DNA of 64,000 nt from Thuidium tamariscinum (GCA_947034885.2 OX344753.2:3472001-3536000); one strand, 5' to 3'. Counted from the first letter of the stretch, positions 35,001-47,566 are shown. The notes: generated from the sequence alone by a model not told the origin. A program made the numbers and translations.

Positions 35001-37917
35001 ATTTGCAGCTATGAATAATTGCAGCTAAATACTATCTGCAGACATGAAACTTTGCATTGTTGCTCCAATGATAACTGAATTTTGGTTTTTGTAGGTGGGG
35101 CATGTGACCAAAGGTGGCGATATTGCAGGACCTAAAATTTTAGAGCATGTGGTCGATGTTGTGCTCTATATGGAGGTTTGTTCTCTATCCACCTGAATTG
35201 GAAGTCATCTTCTTGATTCCATATTGTAGCATTTGTCCTGAGAAGCAACCGAGTCTTGGGACAACTTTACGGGCTCTAATGCAGAACTCTTTTTCATCAA
35301 TGCTGTTTTAGACTTCAGGTATCTAAGTCCACTTAGAAATCTGTCTTAGTATTGAGACTTAATATTACTTAATGTTTAGCCATAACTAGACGTAAAATTC
35401 AACTTAATATTCGAATATATTCCACATAGAAGTCTAGGCCTCGGCTTCTAACTGTTTTTCAAGATCCTGAACCCATCTTAAACCCTAAATCAAAAAGATC
35501 GATGATGCAGGGTGAGCGATTGCAATCACACCGCCTTCTTCGTGTTGTTAAGAATCGTTATGGTTCCACTGACGAGGTAGTTATCTCAACATTTCCTTTT
35601 TTTATGTCGGAGCTCTTGATTAATTGAAATCCCTTTGCTTTGTTTTACTACTTTCGTGAAATTTCGACTGAGGATCATAACTTTCATTTGTAGGTGGGAG
35701 TCTTTGAGATGGTGCAAGAAGGACTGGCGGCTGTTGCATCTCCTAGTGAGCTTTTTCTCAGTGCACGCAACCAGGATTCTACAAATGCAGCGTCTGCTGC
35801 TGTGGCTGTTACTATGGAGGGATCTCGTCCCATCCTACTTGAAGTTCAGGTACTTTTAAGGGGAAAAAATGCATGACGTTTAAGGGGTGCTTGGACGTGC
35901 TGTTGCAAGTAGTGAGCGAAACCTCCTCCGACGTTTTTTGTGGCTTAGTTCTTCGCTAGCATACGGAACACCTGTGCTTGAAATTTCTGTGGGCGAGGAT
36001 CAAGGTAGAGGATTTTCGGACACCAAAAACTGAAGTAATAGATCTGAAATTCTTAGGAAGTGTCGGAAGTAGAAAACTAGAAATGATGGACTTTCAATGA
36101 AAATTCAGAAAATTAAATATTTATTTATTTTTGTAAATATGAAAACCCTATATACGACCCTCTAAAGCCGTGTAATTGTGACCATGCGGAGCATCTCAAA
36201 AACATGACAGAAACAAGGACTTGATTGGTCAATGCAATTTCGGAATTACAACCTATAAAAGGACGCTCTTAAAACGGCCGTCTAGGTGTATTTTTTTGGA
36301 ACGACATTGGGAATGGGAATGGAAGAAGGCTCCTCTACCGTAGTGGAGTCCAATTATGCTGTGGGCTAAAATGTCTCCAAAGGCTGTAGTCAACTTCACA
36401 CTATGAGTTACAGAGCCTAGTCGAATTCCTCGCAATTTTCGGCTGCTCTATGGTTGAGGAGTGGCGCAAAATGCTGAAGTGCAAGAACAGAATGGGTCTT
36501 TAACTTGCTCCTTGTACTTGGATGCAGATCTGATGTTTTTCTCTCCCTTGTGTGTCTAGGCTCTCTGCTCATCTGTGGGACAGCAACCAGGAAGGCGAAC
36601 TGCAAATGGCGTTGATGCTCAACGTCTTTCTCTACTCCTCGCTGTAAGCTTCCATGCTACTCGTGTCCAGTTTATGGATCTCACCTCGACGGTAGAGATT
36701 CTAATCTCAACTGTTTCAAAACTCTTTTTCTGTCCTAATCCTAGTTTGTGACTGTCATCCAGGTGCTTGTTAAGCAAGCAACTTTGAAGCTCTCGAATCA
36801 GGTGAAAAAACTGAGATGCCATGCATTTTATTTGTACCATTCGTGCTTACCACTGTCCAATCTGTACGGTGGAGCTTTTATCTCACTTCAAATCTAGATA
36901 TTATTTGTTTTAATGATTGCTGGTCTCCGAAATTATTAATAACGGTACTAGTTTATTTGTCGTGTCTTTATCTTTATCCGCAGGATGTCTTTATAAACGT
37001 GGTGGGGGGATTACAATTACGAGAACCTGCAGCCGATGTTGCCATTGCTGTGGCAATTTGCAGCAGGTTCGTTTCCTTCCTCCACTCATACTTAAACTGG
37101 CCATCTCGACAGCAAGTGATGCATAATTCAATACCTGTAAATATGCTAGTCAAACTACATGGTTTTACAACGACAAGGCATCCTTTAGTGCCCACATGGC
37201 CAAAAGTGGTTCCTTCCATATCTATACGAGTTGAAATAAGTCACTTAAGAAGCTTCAAGGAAGGGACAAGGGCGTACCAATAGAAAGAATAATCATACCC
37301 TACACTTCGGAACGATAAAAAGTATGTTTGGAAAGTTACTCTAATCCGCTATTAATTTCCAAAGCAAACATTCTATTTTTAGTTTGGGCACTCAAGGGTT
37401 CTATTAGTATGAAAAGTTGAATTATATATTTGCCAGCAATATTGTATCGGTCTTGTGAGTGTTGGTTTTTTCAGCTATCACCGTCTTACAGCTGAATCAT
37501 TGCTGCAGCTATCTAGAGCAAGTTGTGGATCGAGACATGGCTTTCATCGGGGAAATTGGCTTGGGTGGTGAACTTCGATCGGTGATCACCTATTTGCCAA
37601 CATCTGTTTTAGTTTTTGGCAGTACCGTTGTCTATTATATCAAGCTTAGTTTTGCCCTTTAGTAATTCTTGAATTCTTACAATCACATGGTATATTCTAG
37701 CTGTTGCCGTGAATAGCTTCTCATTAGAATGCTGTATTTGGTTCAGGTCGGACAAATGGAAAGACGATTACTAGAGGCTGCGAAACTGGGCTTCAAGAAA
37801 TGCGTGGTGCCAAAGTCAGCTGCGAAAGCCTTGAAAGGAACTCTAGGAGCTGATTTCATTACGATCCCTTGTGCTGATATCAAGGAAGTTATTGAAAAGC
37901 TCTTTCTGAGAAATTAG
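32010..37917 (+). CDS. RADA: RADA: organelle-targeted RadA/Sms DNA repair helicase
   Basis: Exons: 32010-32505, 32709-32820, 33049-33104, 33245-33303, 33710-33781, 34182-34265, 34518-34625, 34855-34917, 35095-35175, 35511-35576, 35694-35849, 36560-36643, 36763-36801, 36984-37066, 37509-37581, 37747-37917. All introns are GT..AG and the frame closes over 1,803 nt, giving 600 aa. Residues 1-100 are rich in Ser, Arg and Leu, as in organelle targeting peptides. A C4 zinc finger follows (Cys111, 114, 125, 128; [18 protein letters not shown]). The RecA-like core has Walker [11 protein letters not shown] (228-237), Walker B near AVIVDS (306-311) and the RadA signature KNRYG (391-395; usually KNRFG). 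A Lon-like C-terminal domain ends in a conserved [12 protein letters not shown] motif. RadA drives branch migration of recombination intermediates; the plant protein acts on organellar DNA. Several exons are tiny (39-72 nt). Confidence 0.95.
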
Positions 37918-38827
37918 GCCACAACCATGTCTTCCGCATCAGCGTCCATTGTATAAACGAGTCTTGATACAAATATTTCCTGTCCCTGTTACAAATCACA
38001 ACCTATCAGAAGGACGTGCTCCTCAGTAACTTTTGTATTTTGTCAATTGTTAAATGCTCAACAGTACAGGTAGGTTTTAAAAAAATAGGAACAATCAATT
38101 ATTTTTCTACTCACTAAGGATCCAAAGTTGTACTAACTTTCTTAGTGAGTCAGAAGTCAGAAATACCAAACCAAAAAATCACTGGAAATCCTTAAGGGTA
38201 CTGGTAATTACATCCCGTTCTTGATCATGATGAAGTTTCTTAAGACCAGTACTTACTTACCAGTGCTTCTATTTCAGGGAAGTTGCGCATTAGGTCTCCT
38301 TTCTTCATACCTCCGCTCCTTCCTAACTACCGTTGTGGCGACTTGAACTGGCTGGCCATGATTTCCATGAAAAAGAACTGGACACTAGGGTAAGACATTG
38401 GAACCTTCAACCGCTTTCAATGAAGATCATGGTGATATGCTGTAATTACAAATATTGCCAAGTGGGACATTTCTCAAGAAGTCGTTGGCATTTATTCAGA
38501 ACAACTTGGGAGCGACTACATAGATCCGTGCCTCAAAAATGAGAATAAATTTTCACCTGCTTGTGGTGCGACTTGCATGGCACCTTGCAATCACTTTAGC
38601 ACGATAACCACCTATCACTATAAGCACTTGACCCATTAGCACTATGAGTATCCATCAATCAAGGAATTATCCAAGTTACCCAAGTTGGAATTCATGCACT
38701 AAAATTATCAAAAAAGTAATTGGATTTAGATGAGTTCTATAGTAGAAATGGGGCCAAAAGTTAGATGGTGGAAATAAATAGATGGTGGAGATAGATAGGT
38801 TGGTTTACCTTAGGTTTTGTATCAACG
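37918..38827. other. 3' flank of RADA and spacer
   Basis: Probable 3' untranslated region, then spacer. A 69-codon open frame at 38333 shows no domain. No gene seen. Confidence 0.45.
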
Positions 38828-39307
38828 TGGCTACCTTTGTTCATGTTTGTTGTTGCATTCCATTGTAGTTGACAATGTGAATCAATGACAAGCCCCCGAC
38901 TTGCACTCAAGACATGAAATAGGTGGGACTCTTAGTAATAACTACATATGACTTAATTTGTTACCTCACGGTTGGTCTTGTGCCCCCGCCACATCCCAAA
39001 CTGATGCTTAGCCTAAGTTAATTAAGAGCTATTTTGTGCATTACAAGTATGTCACAATTGAGATTGGGGTTTGTGAAGTCATGGGCATGCAAACTTGTGG
39101 AGACCTCCTAAAGTATATTTTGATGCCATGCCCACCCCACCTCTCCTCTCCTCTCCTTCCATCGATTCAATGAGTTATAGAATAATACACAAAAAAATTC
39201 CAATCGTCACGATTTCATGTCCTGAGTGCAAGTCGGGGGCTTGTCATTGATTCACATTGTCAACCACAATGGAATGCAACAACAACAAACATGAACAAAG
39301 GTAGCCA
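38828..39307. mobile_element. Young foldback element with ~95-bp arms
   Basis: The left arm (38828-38920) and right arm (39212-39307) are inverted copies that differ by only about three changes and one 3-base insertion (an extra GTT/AAC repeat). Shared words include GACAAGCCCCCGACTTGCAC and TGGCTACCTTTGTTCATG. The 290-bp centre has no open frame. The high arm identity suggests recent origin or gene conversion. No clear target duplication is seen. Confidence 0.85.
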
Positions 39308-39830
39308 TTTGTTGTTCAATTGTGATTTAAGGACACGGAATTCATAGAGCAGCAGAGTTTAAAGCATATGTTCTGGTGCAGCGTCGACCTGCTCTCCAAA
39401 AGAGGTCGATGCCAACACCGCTCCGGCCTGACGGATCCAACACAAAGACCACCGACGTCGAGACTGCGGCCCCAACTGGATTCAATAGGAAATGTTCACC
39501 TCAATTGAAGCAAAACGAGAGGAGTACATGACTGAATTGGATACTGCTGATCGACACCCGCGACCTCACGGAGCCTGCAGCACAAACAAAATGGGTTTGC
39601 ATCTCAGAAAAAATTAAGTGATGGCAGCTAGATTTTCACCTTGTGTTCGTGACTACGAGATGTGCAGAACCAAGTGGAATTTCCGTATTCCAAACAACGG
39701 GCGCATTGCAGACTACCACGCTACGACAAGGACGATCGTGAGGTCTCTTCGACACATAAGCTTACGTCCCAACTCCCAACAGCTAGCATGTGCATAAAAC
39801 AGAGATCCTCAAGACTTTGTTAGGATACAC
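39308..39830. other. GC-richer island without a recognised gene
   Basis: About 39340-39790 is clearly richer in G and C than its surroundings and has several CG dinucleotides. No frame on either strand gives a protein I know. It may be a decayed gene piece or a captured fragment. Confidence 0.35.
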
Positions 39831-40257
39831 AAGGTAGAACCACCTGTAACCGATCATTTAAGATATTGGAGACATGATCTGGTGTAGTATAAGGCAAAAC
39901 AAATATTTTCAAAGGTGCAAAGATAAAAATGGCGGGGATTGTAAGAAGTTTGGTAATTTTATCACATGAACTAAAATTACTATGAATTTTGAAAGACCAA
40001 AAGTGTTGTAAACCTATAGCCAATGTAAAGATTCTTTCAATTACAACCATAAAAGAACTCCATTCCTGTTCATTACTTCCTTCTTACTTATTCACTAGCT
40101 TTGGGACATGTGTTATGAACTTATTAGTCCCAACCTTCATAAAGAAGAAAACACACATTCCAAACTTTGGTTGGAAATCTATTCTAGCCTTACTAGAAAT
40201 AAATGAAGTCTACAGATTAGAGATGGGGTGCTGATTGCTTATGGGTGGTTCTACCTT
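39831..40257. mobile_element. Foldback/MITE family C, copy 2
   Basis: The left end AAGGTAGAACCACC and the right end GGTGGTTCTACCTT are perfect inverted copies. The interior (GAATTTTG, AGCCAATGTAAAG, CATTACTTCCTTC, TTATTCACTAGCTTTGGGAC, CTTATTAGTC, GGTTGGAAATCTATTCTAGCC) runs in the same order as 47144-47566. Confidence 0.8.
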
Positions 40258-40258
40258 A

Positions 40259-40592
40259 GGGCCACTTTACACTTAGAAGTTGGGCCAATTTGTCACCAAG
40301 CCAATTGTCCAAAATTTCAGCCCATTCTTGGGTTGGAGGCTGACCTCATCTAATTTGACATTGGCCTCAAATTGGCCTCCCATTTTTGGTGCACCCAATT
40401 CAACAAGATGGGGCCAAGATGGGGCTATGTCAAATTGTCTATGTGAAGAAAGAAAACTCTAACATAGCAAATTGGCCTGGTCTCTTTGTGTAAAGGAGTT
40501 GGGGCTAATTTGAGCCTTTCAGCCAATCACAAGCTAGGATTCTTGGCCCCATACACACCAAATTGGCCCCAACTCTTGGCGTAAATCAGCCC
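40259..40592. mobile_element. Tourist-like MITE (PIF/Harbinger type)
   Basis: The 334-bp element starts GGGCCACTTTACAC and ends GTAAATCAGCCC, imperfect inverted copies whose match continues inwards (AGTTGGG.CCAATTTG). TTA flanks both ends (40256-40258, 40593-40595), the target of PIF/Harbinger elements. The interior is rich in TTGGCC and CCAATT words. It lies directly against the right end of the family C element, so one probably inserted at the edge of the other. Confidence 0.82.
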
Positions 40593-40595
40593 TTA

Positions 40596-43189
40596 TATAC
40601 ATACAAGAATTGATGAATGATTTGCGCAACGGTCTCAAATTCCACCAACCCAGCCTATGTCAGGGACATGATGAGTCCAAAAGATAGCGAATTGAGGAAG
40701 AGAACAAAATTTTATAAGAAGACATGCATGGACATGGTGAACAAAGATGGTTCTCTGCATCAACATTGAGTTCCGACATTGTACAAACATTAATTGGTTG
40801 CTGAAAATTAAAGCATGACTCCATCTCTAGGGACAGCAATTCCTTCGTGACTCACCCTAACTAGCCTCTAGAAAGTCCCATGCACATGCATACTAAACCT
40901 ACTCAATTTGCATGCAAGCCTTGCTCCATTGTCGTTTCATCTTTTCATCTTGTCCTCTTAGTCAATCTTTGGATAGCAACTTCACAAGATTGACGCTTTG
41001 TCATTGATCGGAGTTCACATGGTCGACAACTCACACTATAAAGAAATGTAGTTCAAGATGACAAGTTTATGATAGAGAATTGTCCGAAATGGCAACCGCC
41101 ATTTTTTCGCATCCTCATCTAGTCAATTTGTGAGAACTTGTCTATTTTTTGTTAACTTGTTGTGATATTCTTAATTGATATTTGATCCCCCTCCCATTTT
41201 CAAGAACAACCCATTTGGGATATATAGTTTACAAGTTGTAGGAATTCAACGTGTCATAGTTAAGTTTAAAATAGAAATTGTATTAAAACTAAAGTTTCAG
41301 ACCTCATTTAAGCATAGTAAAGGGTGATTGCATGAAAGACCGGTACTATTTTGAGTCACACTTTGAATGACAGAGTTGTTATTGACTATAACTTTTAAAG
41401 TATAAACCGTATTAACTTGAAATTTTGATTGAAGATGTCTGATATGATAACAATCAAATTCCTTATTTTTCAGAAATTTTCAAAAATCATTTTATAATTA
41501 AATTTCAATTAAGCTAATTTATCACACTTTGCGGTTTAGTGGTTTTTAGTACTAGGGAGCATCCAAAATTAATGATCTAAAGCTGAAATTTTTGTGGCCT
41601 ATTCCCATACTAGGTAGGCATGTTTCTACTAAAGGAAATCTCAAAAATCATTATTCTCTTTCCTCTACATGTGCGCTAACAGGCCTCCCTTGCGCGCATA
41701 CTTTTGAACATTTAAGATGGTTTTGAGATCATTCTTTTGGTGAAATCTCTTCATCATAAAGTTCTCCTAAATTTACAATTTTTAGTTTAAAAATAAATTC
41801 TTTTCCCTATTTTTTACAAATTAAAATGTCAAAGTACCCATTTTCATGAAAATTTGCACTTTTCTAGTTCTCCTACTTAGAGAATTTTTCTACACTTTTC
41901 CTTCCTAGGGTACCTTCTTCTTAGAGGTATATACATAAAACATATTTTTTTCATTTAAAAAAAATTGTTTTTCTAATTATACAATACTCCCGAAAATTTC
42001 AGCAATACTATGGAAAACGCTACCAAAATTGGTCTGTCTTTCTTGCAATGACCCTAAAATATCTTCTTACAAAAAAAATTGACTAATAAAAGGTGAGAAA
42101 TCAAACCAAGTTTCATTTTCAAAAATCAATTTGGCATTTTATCTTCTAATTAAAAGCTATGAACAAATTTCAGAGAAGAAGTTTTAAATTGTCAAAAAAA
42201 TTGTGATAATATTATTCCCTCTTCTTGAAGTTGCAAAGGTGAGAGTGAAATTTTGTGTGTTGACTATCCTAACAATCACCAAAATTCCACAATTTGTAGA
42301 GAATTTTTTTTTATGGGTGAACTTTCTGAAACCCTAAATTAGCTTCTTGTACTATAGATGGTAGAAATTACAGAAGGATAAACTTGGCTTTTAATTTAAG
42401 AGCAATCCGTATAGATTCATGCATTTTTTAAAAGAATTTAGGTTGGGTAAGAGCAATCCACATAGATTCATACAATTCTGAGGAGAATTTAGGTTGGATA
42501 TAGATTAGGATTTTGGACTAAGAAATTATAGAATTCAAGCAATCCTATGGGTTGAGAATGTGGGCCTTATTGATTGAGTTCAATTCTATTGGTTGTGTCA
42601 TGTTCTAGACTCAGTTCAAGACTTTAGTCTAAACCTAGTCTTAGGATACAAAATGAGCAACAAGGGGCAATTCTACTGAGAAGGTTCTCAATTATGTCAT
42701 AAGAACATTGCAACAACATTAGATAATTGCTCTAAGAGCTAGGAAACACACCACATAGGGCACATTCTGCAAAAAGCTGTGTAGTCTTGCACAAAATGTT
42801 AAGAGGCTTAAGTTTTGAGCACTAATTTTGAGCACAATAAAATGGTGTGCAAAATACTAGTCTTCAAAGCAAAGCTAAAATCTTCACCTATATTTCTTTT
42901 TTAACAACTCTCTATAATATGTTGAAAAAATAAGTTTGGAATACATATAAAAGATTTAAAATAATAATAATATTCATGCTTGAAATAAAAATATGTAGAA
43001 AAAAAAAGAGAATGATATAATGTACTAAATTGTTAAGAATTTAGATATAGAATTGAAAAATGCCAATTCCAATTTTCATAATGTTGTAGTGAAGAATCTA
43101 CATCCTACAATTTCATTTCATTCAAAAAATATTGAAAATTCAATTAATTAAACAACTTCAATGTTTATTTAAAGTAAAGATTCTATAAG
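40596..43189. other. AT-rich spacer
   Basis: No gene or named element. A short tandem duplication lies at about 42397-42500 (TAAGAGCAATCC, ATAGATTCAT, GAATTTAGGTTGG, period about 51). Confidence 0.5.
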
Positions 43190-43830
43190 TGCCTACAAAC
43201 AAAAACTGAAAATAACTTTCATTTCATTAATCAAAATAGAATGATTCAAAGTTTTTTATATATAGAAAAATCTAGAATATGAATTTCAAATTTTTATTTT
43301 TTGAAAATGTTTTTTTTTCTAAGACACTTAAAGTACTTGGTTTAGAAATATATATATATATATTACAATAGCTTTTTAATATGTAAACAAAAGTTATGAA
43401 AATTGTTGTACTTAAAAATTACTCCTCAACCATATGTTGTGAGAAAAAGTCAATTAAAAAAGCTAAAAATTTCATTTTTAGTGAACTATCCAAAAAAACT
43501 TATATTGCCTAGAAACATTATTTGATCCTTTACTATGTTTTCATCAAAAGTACCCCCAAAATGCCATTTTTAGTATAAGAATTTAATTTTGAAAAGAAAA
43601 ACATTTTTAGACCTATGTAACCTTAAGATCTTGTAGTATTCTTACTTGAAAACATGTGAAAAAAATTTCAAAATTTTCCATCCTATAAATTGCAAGATAT
43701 TAACGTTTTAATTAAGAGAAATATTGTTTGGGCCTTGCAAAAAAACAAGCAATTGCATTTCACAAGCTCATATTTGCATGGAAAAAAGTAAAAGAGGGTG
43801 ATTCTTTTTTAGATTCATTCTTTTAGGAAG
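43190..43830 (-). repeat. Repeat family E, inverted copy
   Basis: Read on the minus strand, it shares ordered words with 26440-27095 and 48770-49320: ATGCAAATATGAGCTTGTGAAATGC (compare CATGTAAATGTGGCCTTGTGAAATG), a GAAAATTTTG stretch, AAAATGTTTTTCTTTTC, and at its other end TTTGAATCATTC and TTGATTAATGAAATGAA. A (TA)n run of about 16 bases lies inside at 43347-43363. A further partial inverted copy lies at 44400-44690. Confidence 0.65.
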
Positions 43831-45750
43831 TTAGGTTGATGCTTGAACAAATTTAGATAATTTTGAATTGTACAACAAATTGTAGAATTTCTAATAAAAT
43901 TCACTCTCTAAAATAATAAACCTCTCTACTGTAATTTATAAGTGTGGTCTTGGCCCAGCCTACATACAAACATCATGAATGCAAATGACCCTCCTTTAGT
44001 GGAATAACTTCTCTACAATAATGTATTAGAGTGGTCCTAAAGTGGCTCTTATTAGAGGTTCTATTGTATAGAAAAAAATAATAAGTAAAACAAAATAGAC
44101 AATGATTCAAAATACAAAAATTAGAAGGGATTTGAGAGCATTACAAAACCATGAGTTATCTTGAGTTCTCGAATTTTGGAAACTCACCTCATTAGGAGAT
44201 TGAATTTGTCAAGAAAATGCCTCATTGGAAAATTTTAATTATTTTAAAAATATTTTATGGAAAAATATCAATAAATCAAATCAATTTACATTTTTTAATT
44301 CATTTTTAATTCAAGAATTTAGACCAATAGTGGTTTGCACCATTAGAAACAATTGTAGGAAATAACTCTAAAATAGTATGTTGGTGGCTTCAAATCTATT
44401 GTTAAGAATTTAGTTATTAAATTCAAAAATGCCAATCCCAATGGTTGCAATGTTGTAATAAATAGTTTACAACTCTACATCCTATGATTTTATTATTTTC
44501 AAAAAATATTGAAAATTGAGTAAAATAAAGGACTTCAAAGTTTGTTTTAAAGTAAAGAATCCATAATTGCATGCAAACAAAAATTCCTCATAACTTTTGA
44601 CTCAGTGATCAAAATGGAATGATTCAAAGTTTTCCACATACATATTAATCTGATGAACCAATTTCAAATTTTTATTTATGAAAAAGAAATATTTTTTTAT
44701 CTACCCAAACTACCCATTTACAAACAAAAAAAAGTAACATATTGGACTATAGCTTTTTGACTCACATTTCCAAATGTCCTAATTTTTAGTGCACGTAGAA
44801 GATATTCCTCATCTCTACCTTCTACTAAATTTTAGGCCCAAAATATGAAAATCTCTAGTCATACATACCTGTCCAAATTTGCTATCTTTTTAAATTTAGC
44901 AAGTTGGCCTTTAAAAGATTTAGAGTTCAAGAATAGGATTGTAACTCATACAAATTTGAATTTGAAGAAAAATAGCTAGTGAGAATTTGATAGCAAAGAA
45001 AATGAACTAGGAAATTTTGATAAGGAGAGGATGCAACAAATGTTTTGGGAAGAAAACTTCTTGAAATCTTGTGAAACTTGCATTTTCTATTTTTCTATAT
45101 ATTTCATAGGATGCAAAGCCTTGTCAAGCTATTGAATTGCCAACATGGGTGTTTATTTTTTAAAGGACCTTTCAAGTTCAATGGCCATTTTGAAAGTCAA
45201 AACTTGAATTATTTCAGAGTTCTTGATTTGAAAATTTGTAATTCTTAACTAAAAAAATGTAGCTCCAATATTTTACTTCTTACTCTATTAAATTTTTTTC
45301 AAAATTGTTGAAATTGTAATTTTTGCAAGTCTTTGAAAATAGCATCTTGATAGCTCAAAATTTTTCTTTAGTGTGAGTTCAAAGAATACACCAATTACAC
45401 CATGGTATTTTTCACTATGATTTCTATTTTTATTAAAAATTTCATATTATTTTAATCACTTTAGTAATTGTTGCCATTTTTACAACAAAAAATCTTTAAG
45501 AAAACTTGAAAAATTCTATTCAATGCTTTTAATTGTAAAAGAATGAGGTAAATTTTTAAACATATATTACTACATGAGACAAGTATCAAACTTTTAAAAT
45601 GTGTTTTTTAATGTAGAAATCTAATTAAGTTTGACTAAGCCAAGAAAAATAAGATGTCTTTTTAATGAAGTCTAAGTAAAACTTTTGTAGGTACTTTAAC
45701 TTAAGCCAAGTGCGAAGGTATCTATTGATAGCATATTTTATGATTCAAGA
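43831..45750. other. AT-rich spacer with a partial family E copy
   Basis: 44400-44690 has ATTGAAAATTGAGT, AAGGACTTCAAAGTTTGTTTTAAAG and AATGATTCAAAGTTTT, the same order as the inverted family E copy at 43.1-43.3 kb. The rest holds A- and T-rich DNA with no gene. Confidence 0.5.
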
Positions 45751-46420
45751 GGCAAGACATTAAATCCTACCAACAAAGCAAGGTGGATTTGGGATTCTCT
45801 AGGGTTAAAGTGAAAGAAAATTTTTTTATTTTGTATTATGTTTGGGATATGTTTTAGACCACTTTTTCATTAATTAGAAATCTCTAATTGCAAATAAGGT
45901 AAAAACACCCATTTCTGAACATATATCTATTATTTGTCCCTAGACTCATCCAATTATGTTCATAGACTTTGGTGAATGTGTCTTCTATATGCTAACCATT
46001 GATTCATTGACGCATTCAACCAACCATTGATTCGCCGACGCATTTGAAGGGCACATATTTAATTGTCATTCACTCACAGTTGAATTTCATAGTATTTAGA
46101 TTTGGGTGCATCTATTGGACAATTTCAGTGCTTCAAGCAGCCAATACTTTAAAATATCATAGAATTTATATGCAACATCCAAAAAATCTATTTTTTTTAA
46201 TATTCATGATTTTCACTCGCTAATACTACAAAAATATTATTTTAAGAAAAAGGTGCCTTCAACTATGTTGATTTCCTTATATTGTTGCTCCTACCTTATG
46301 AATTCAGAATTTGAAAAAAATATTTGTTTGCAAAAAATAAAAAATTCCTGCGTTTACTCCGAGGTAAATCCACCCTACTGGACCCACCTTCATTGGTAGG
46401 ATTTAACTTAACGTCTTGCC
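45751..46420. mobile_element. TIR family A, long copy
   Basis: The 670-bp element starts GGCAAGACATTAAATCCTACC and ends with an inverted match (GGTAGGATTTAACTTAACGTCTTGCC, with four extra bases). Inverted subterminal motifs GGTGGATTTGG and GGTAAATCCACC also pair. It is about 400 bp longer than the 12219 copy; the extra interior (45900-46300) has no similarity that I can see to other copies and no open frame. Confidence 0.82.
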
Positions 46421-46429
46421 ACTCGTTAG

Positions 46430-46656
46430 GGGCAGGGAGAATTGACCCCCTCGCTCGGCCACTTGGGTAAAACACTATAATTTATTTTTTTCACACTGAT
46501 TTTTTTTTGCAAATTTTGAATTCATATTTGCGATCAGAGACCGCAAATTAGCTAGGGGGTGAAGAAAATAGGGGTGATCACGGCCCAAACTAGGGGGCTT
46601 TTTGTTTTGATTGCACCTCTGGTAAAACATGGTAAGGGGGCCAATCCACCCAGATC
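46430..46656. mobile_element. hAT-like MITE with 8-bp target duplication, next to family A copy
   Basis: A perfect direct repeat CTCGTTAG lies at 46422-46429 and 46657-46664. Between them, the 227-bp element has imperfect inverted ends (GGGAGAATTGACCCCCT and AGGGGGCCAATCCACCC). Its interior, TTTGAATTCATATTTGCGATCAGAG or a close variant, matches the interior of the 12219 element although the ends differ. It starts 10 bases after the end of the family A copy. Confidence 0.85.
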
Positions 46657-46799
46657 CTCGTTAGGGTCTCATGAGAGCTGTTGGACGTGACACTTACTAA
46701 CTTCCTGATGTACTGTAAAGATCTGACAATCTGAATCAACGGTCAGTAGACTCCCTAACTTGGTTACCTATCTTCAGGGACTGTTGAATGTCACTATAG

Positions 46800-47130
46800 G
46801 AGGAGGCTCTTGAATGGAGCGGGTTCTAAAATGGTGCCCTATCTTAAATGTACAGTACTTGTACATGTTGCATCTTCATAGCCTTCAGTAGTGTACTGAC
46901 AGTGTACATTTTAGTTAGGGCACCATTTTAGAACCCTATGCCCTTTCAACTTCAGAATTTGATAACTAATTCTAGAGAGCTCCAAAAAATATGAAACGAC
47001 TTGGGTTAGATGCCTATTCAAGCTGTCTTTCAAGGGAAATTCTCTGAAAAATATTTCAAGATGTTTGACCTGCCCAAAATTCTGTTCCAGCCCTTAGATG
47101 GTCGGTTTCTGGACCTCCTCCCATAATATC
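46800..47130 (+). repeat. Dispersed repeat R1, copy 3, with a perfect-arm foldback at its left end
   Basis: The R1 words (TTCAACTTCAGAATTTGATA, CTCCAAAAAATATGAAACGA, CTTGGGTTAGATGCC, TTTCAAGATGTTTGACC) follow an inverted repeat at 46822-46935. Its arms begin GGTTCTAAAATGGTGCCCTA and its reverse complement and pair over about 33 bases with two or three mismatches. Confidence 0.82.
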
Positions 47131-47143
47131 AAAGGCACCTTGA

Positions 47144-47566
47144 TTAAGGTTGAGGCACCAGTAGCCGACCATTTAAGCAATTTCAGAGCAGATTCTGCAC
47201 AATACGAGGTGGTGGGAATTTTTCCCATGTAGGAACTAGGAAGATAAGAAATATGGGGATAGCAAAATTTTCAGAATTTTATTTTCAAAATTGAATTTAC
47301 AGTGAATTTTGGTAAGCAAAAAGTACTCTAGACCAATAGCTAATGTCTAGAGTCTCCTAATTCCAATAATGTCATAATTGCTTTCTATTCACTTCTTTCA
47401 CTCACTAATTTGGACATGTGACTATCATTACCTTATTAGTCTTGGAGTCAAAAAGGACCAAAAACTCACAATTGAAGGTCTATTTGGAAAATATGTTCTG
47501 GCCTTGACTGGAAATTGGCACCCCTATATGTTGGCTAATGGGCAAGGTCAACAATTGGTGCCTTAA
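47144..47566. mobile_element. Foldback/MITE family C, copy 3
   Basis: The left end TTAAGGTTGAGGCACCA and the right end TTGGTGCCTTAA are inverted copies. The interior has AGCTAATGTCTAGAGTC, GTCATAATTGCTTTCTATTCA, CTCACTAATTTGGACATGTG and TCTATTTGGAAAATATGTTC in the order of the other two copies. Confidence 0.8.
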
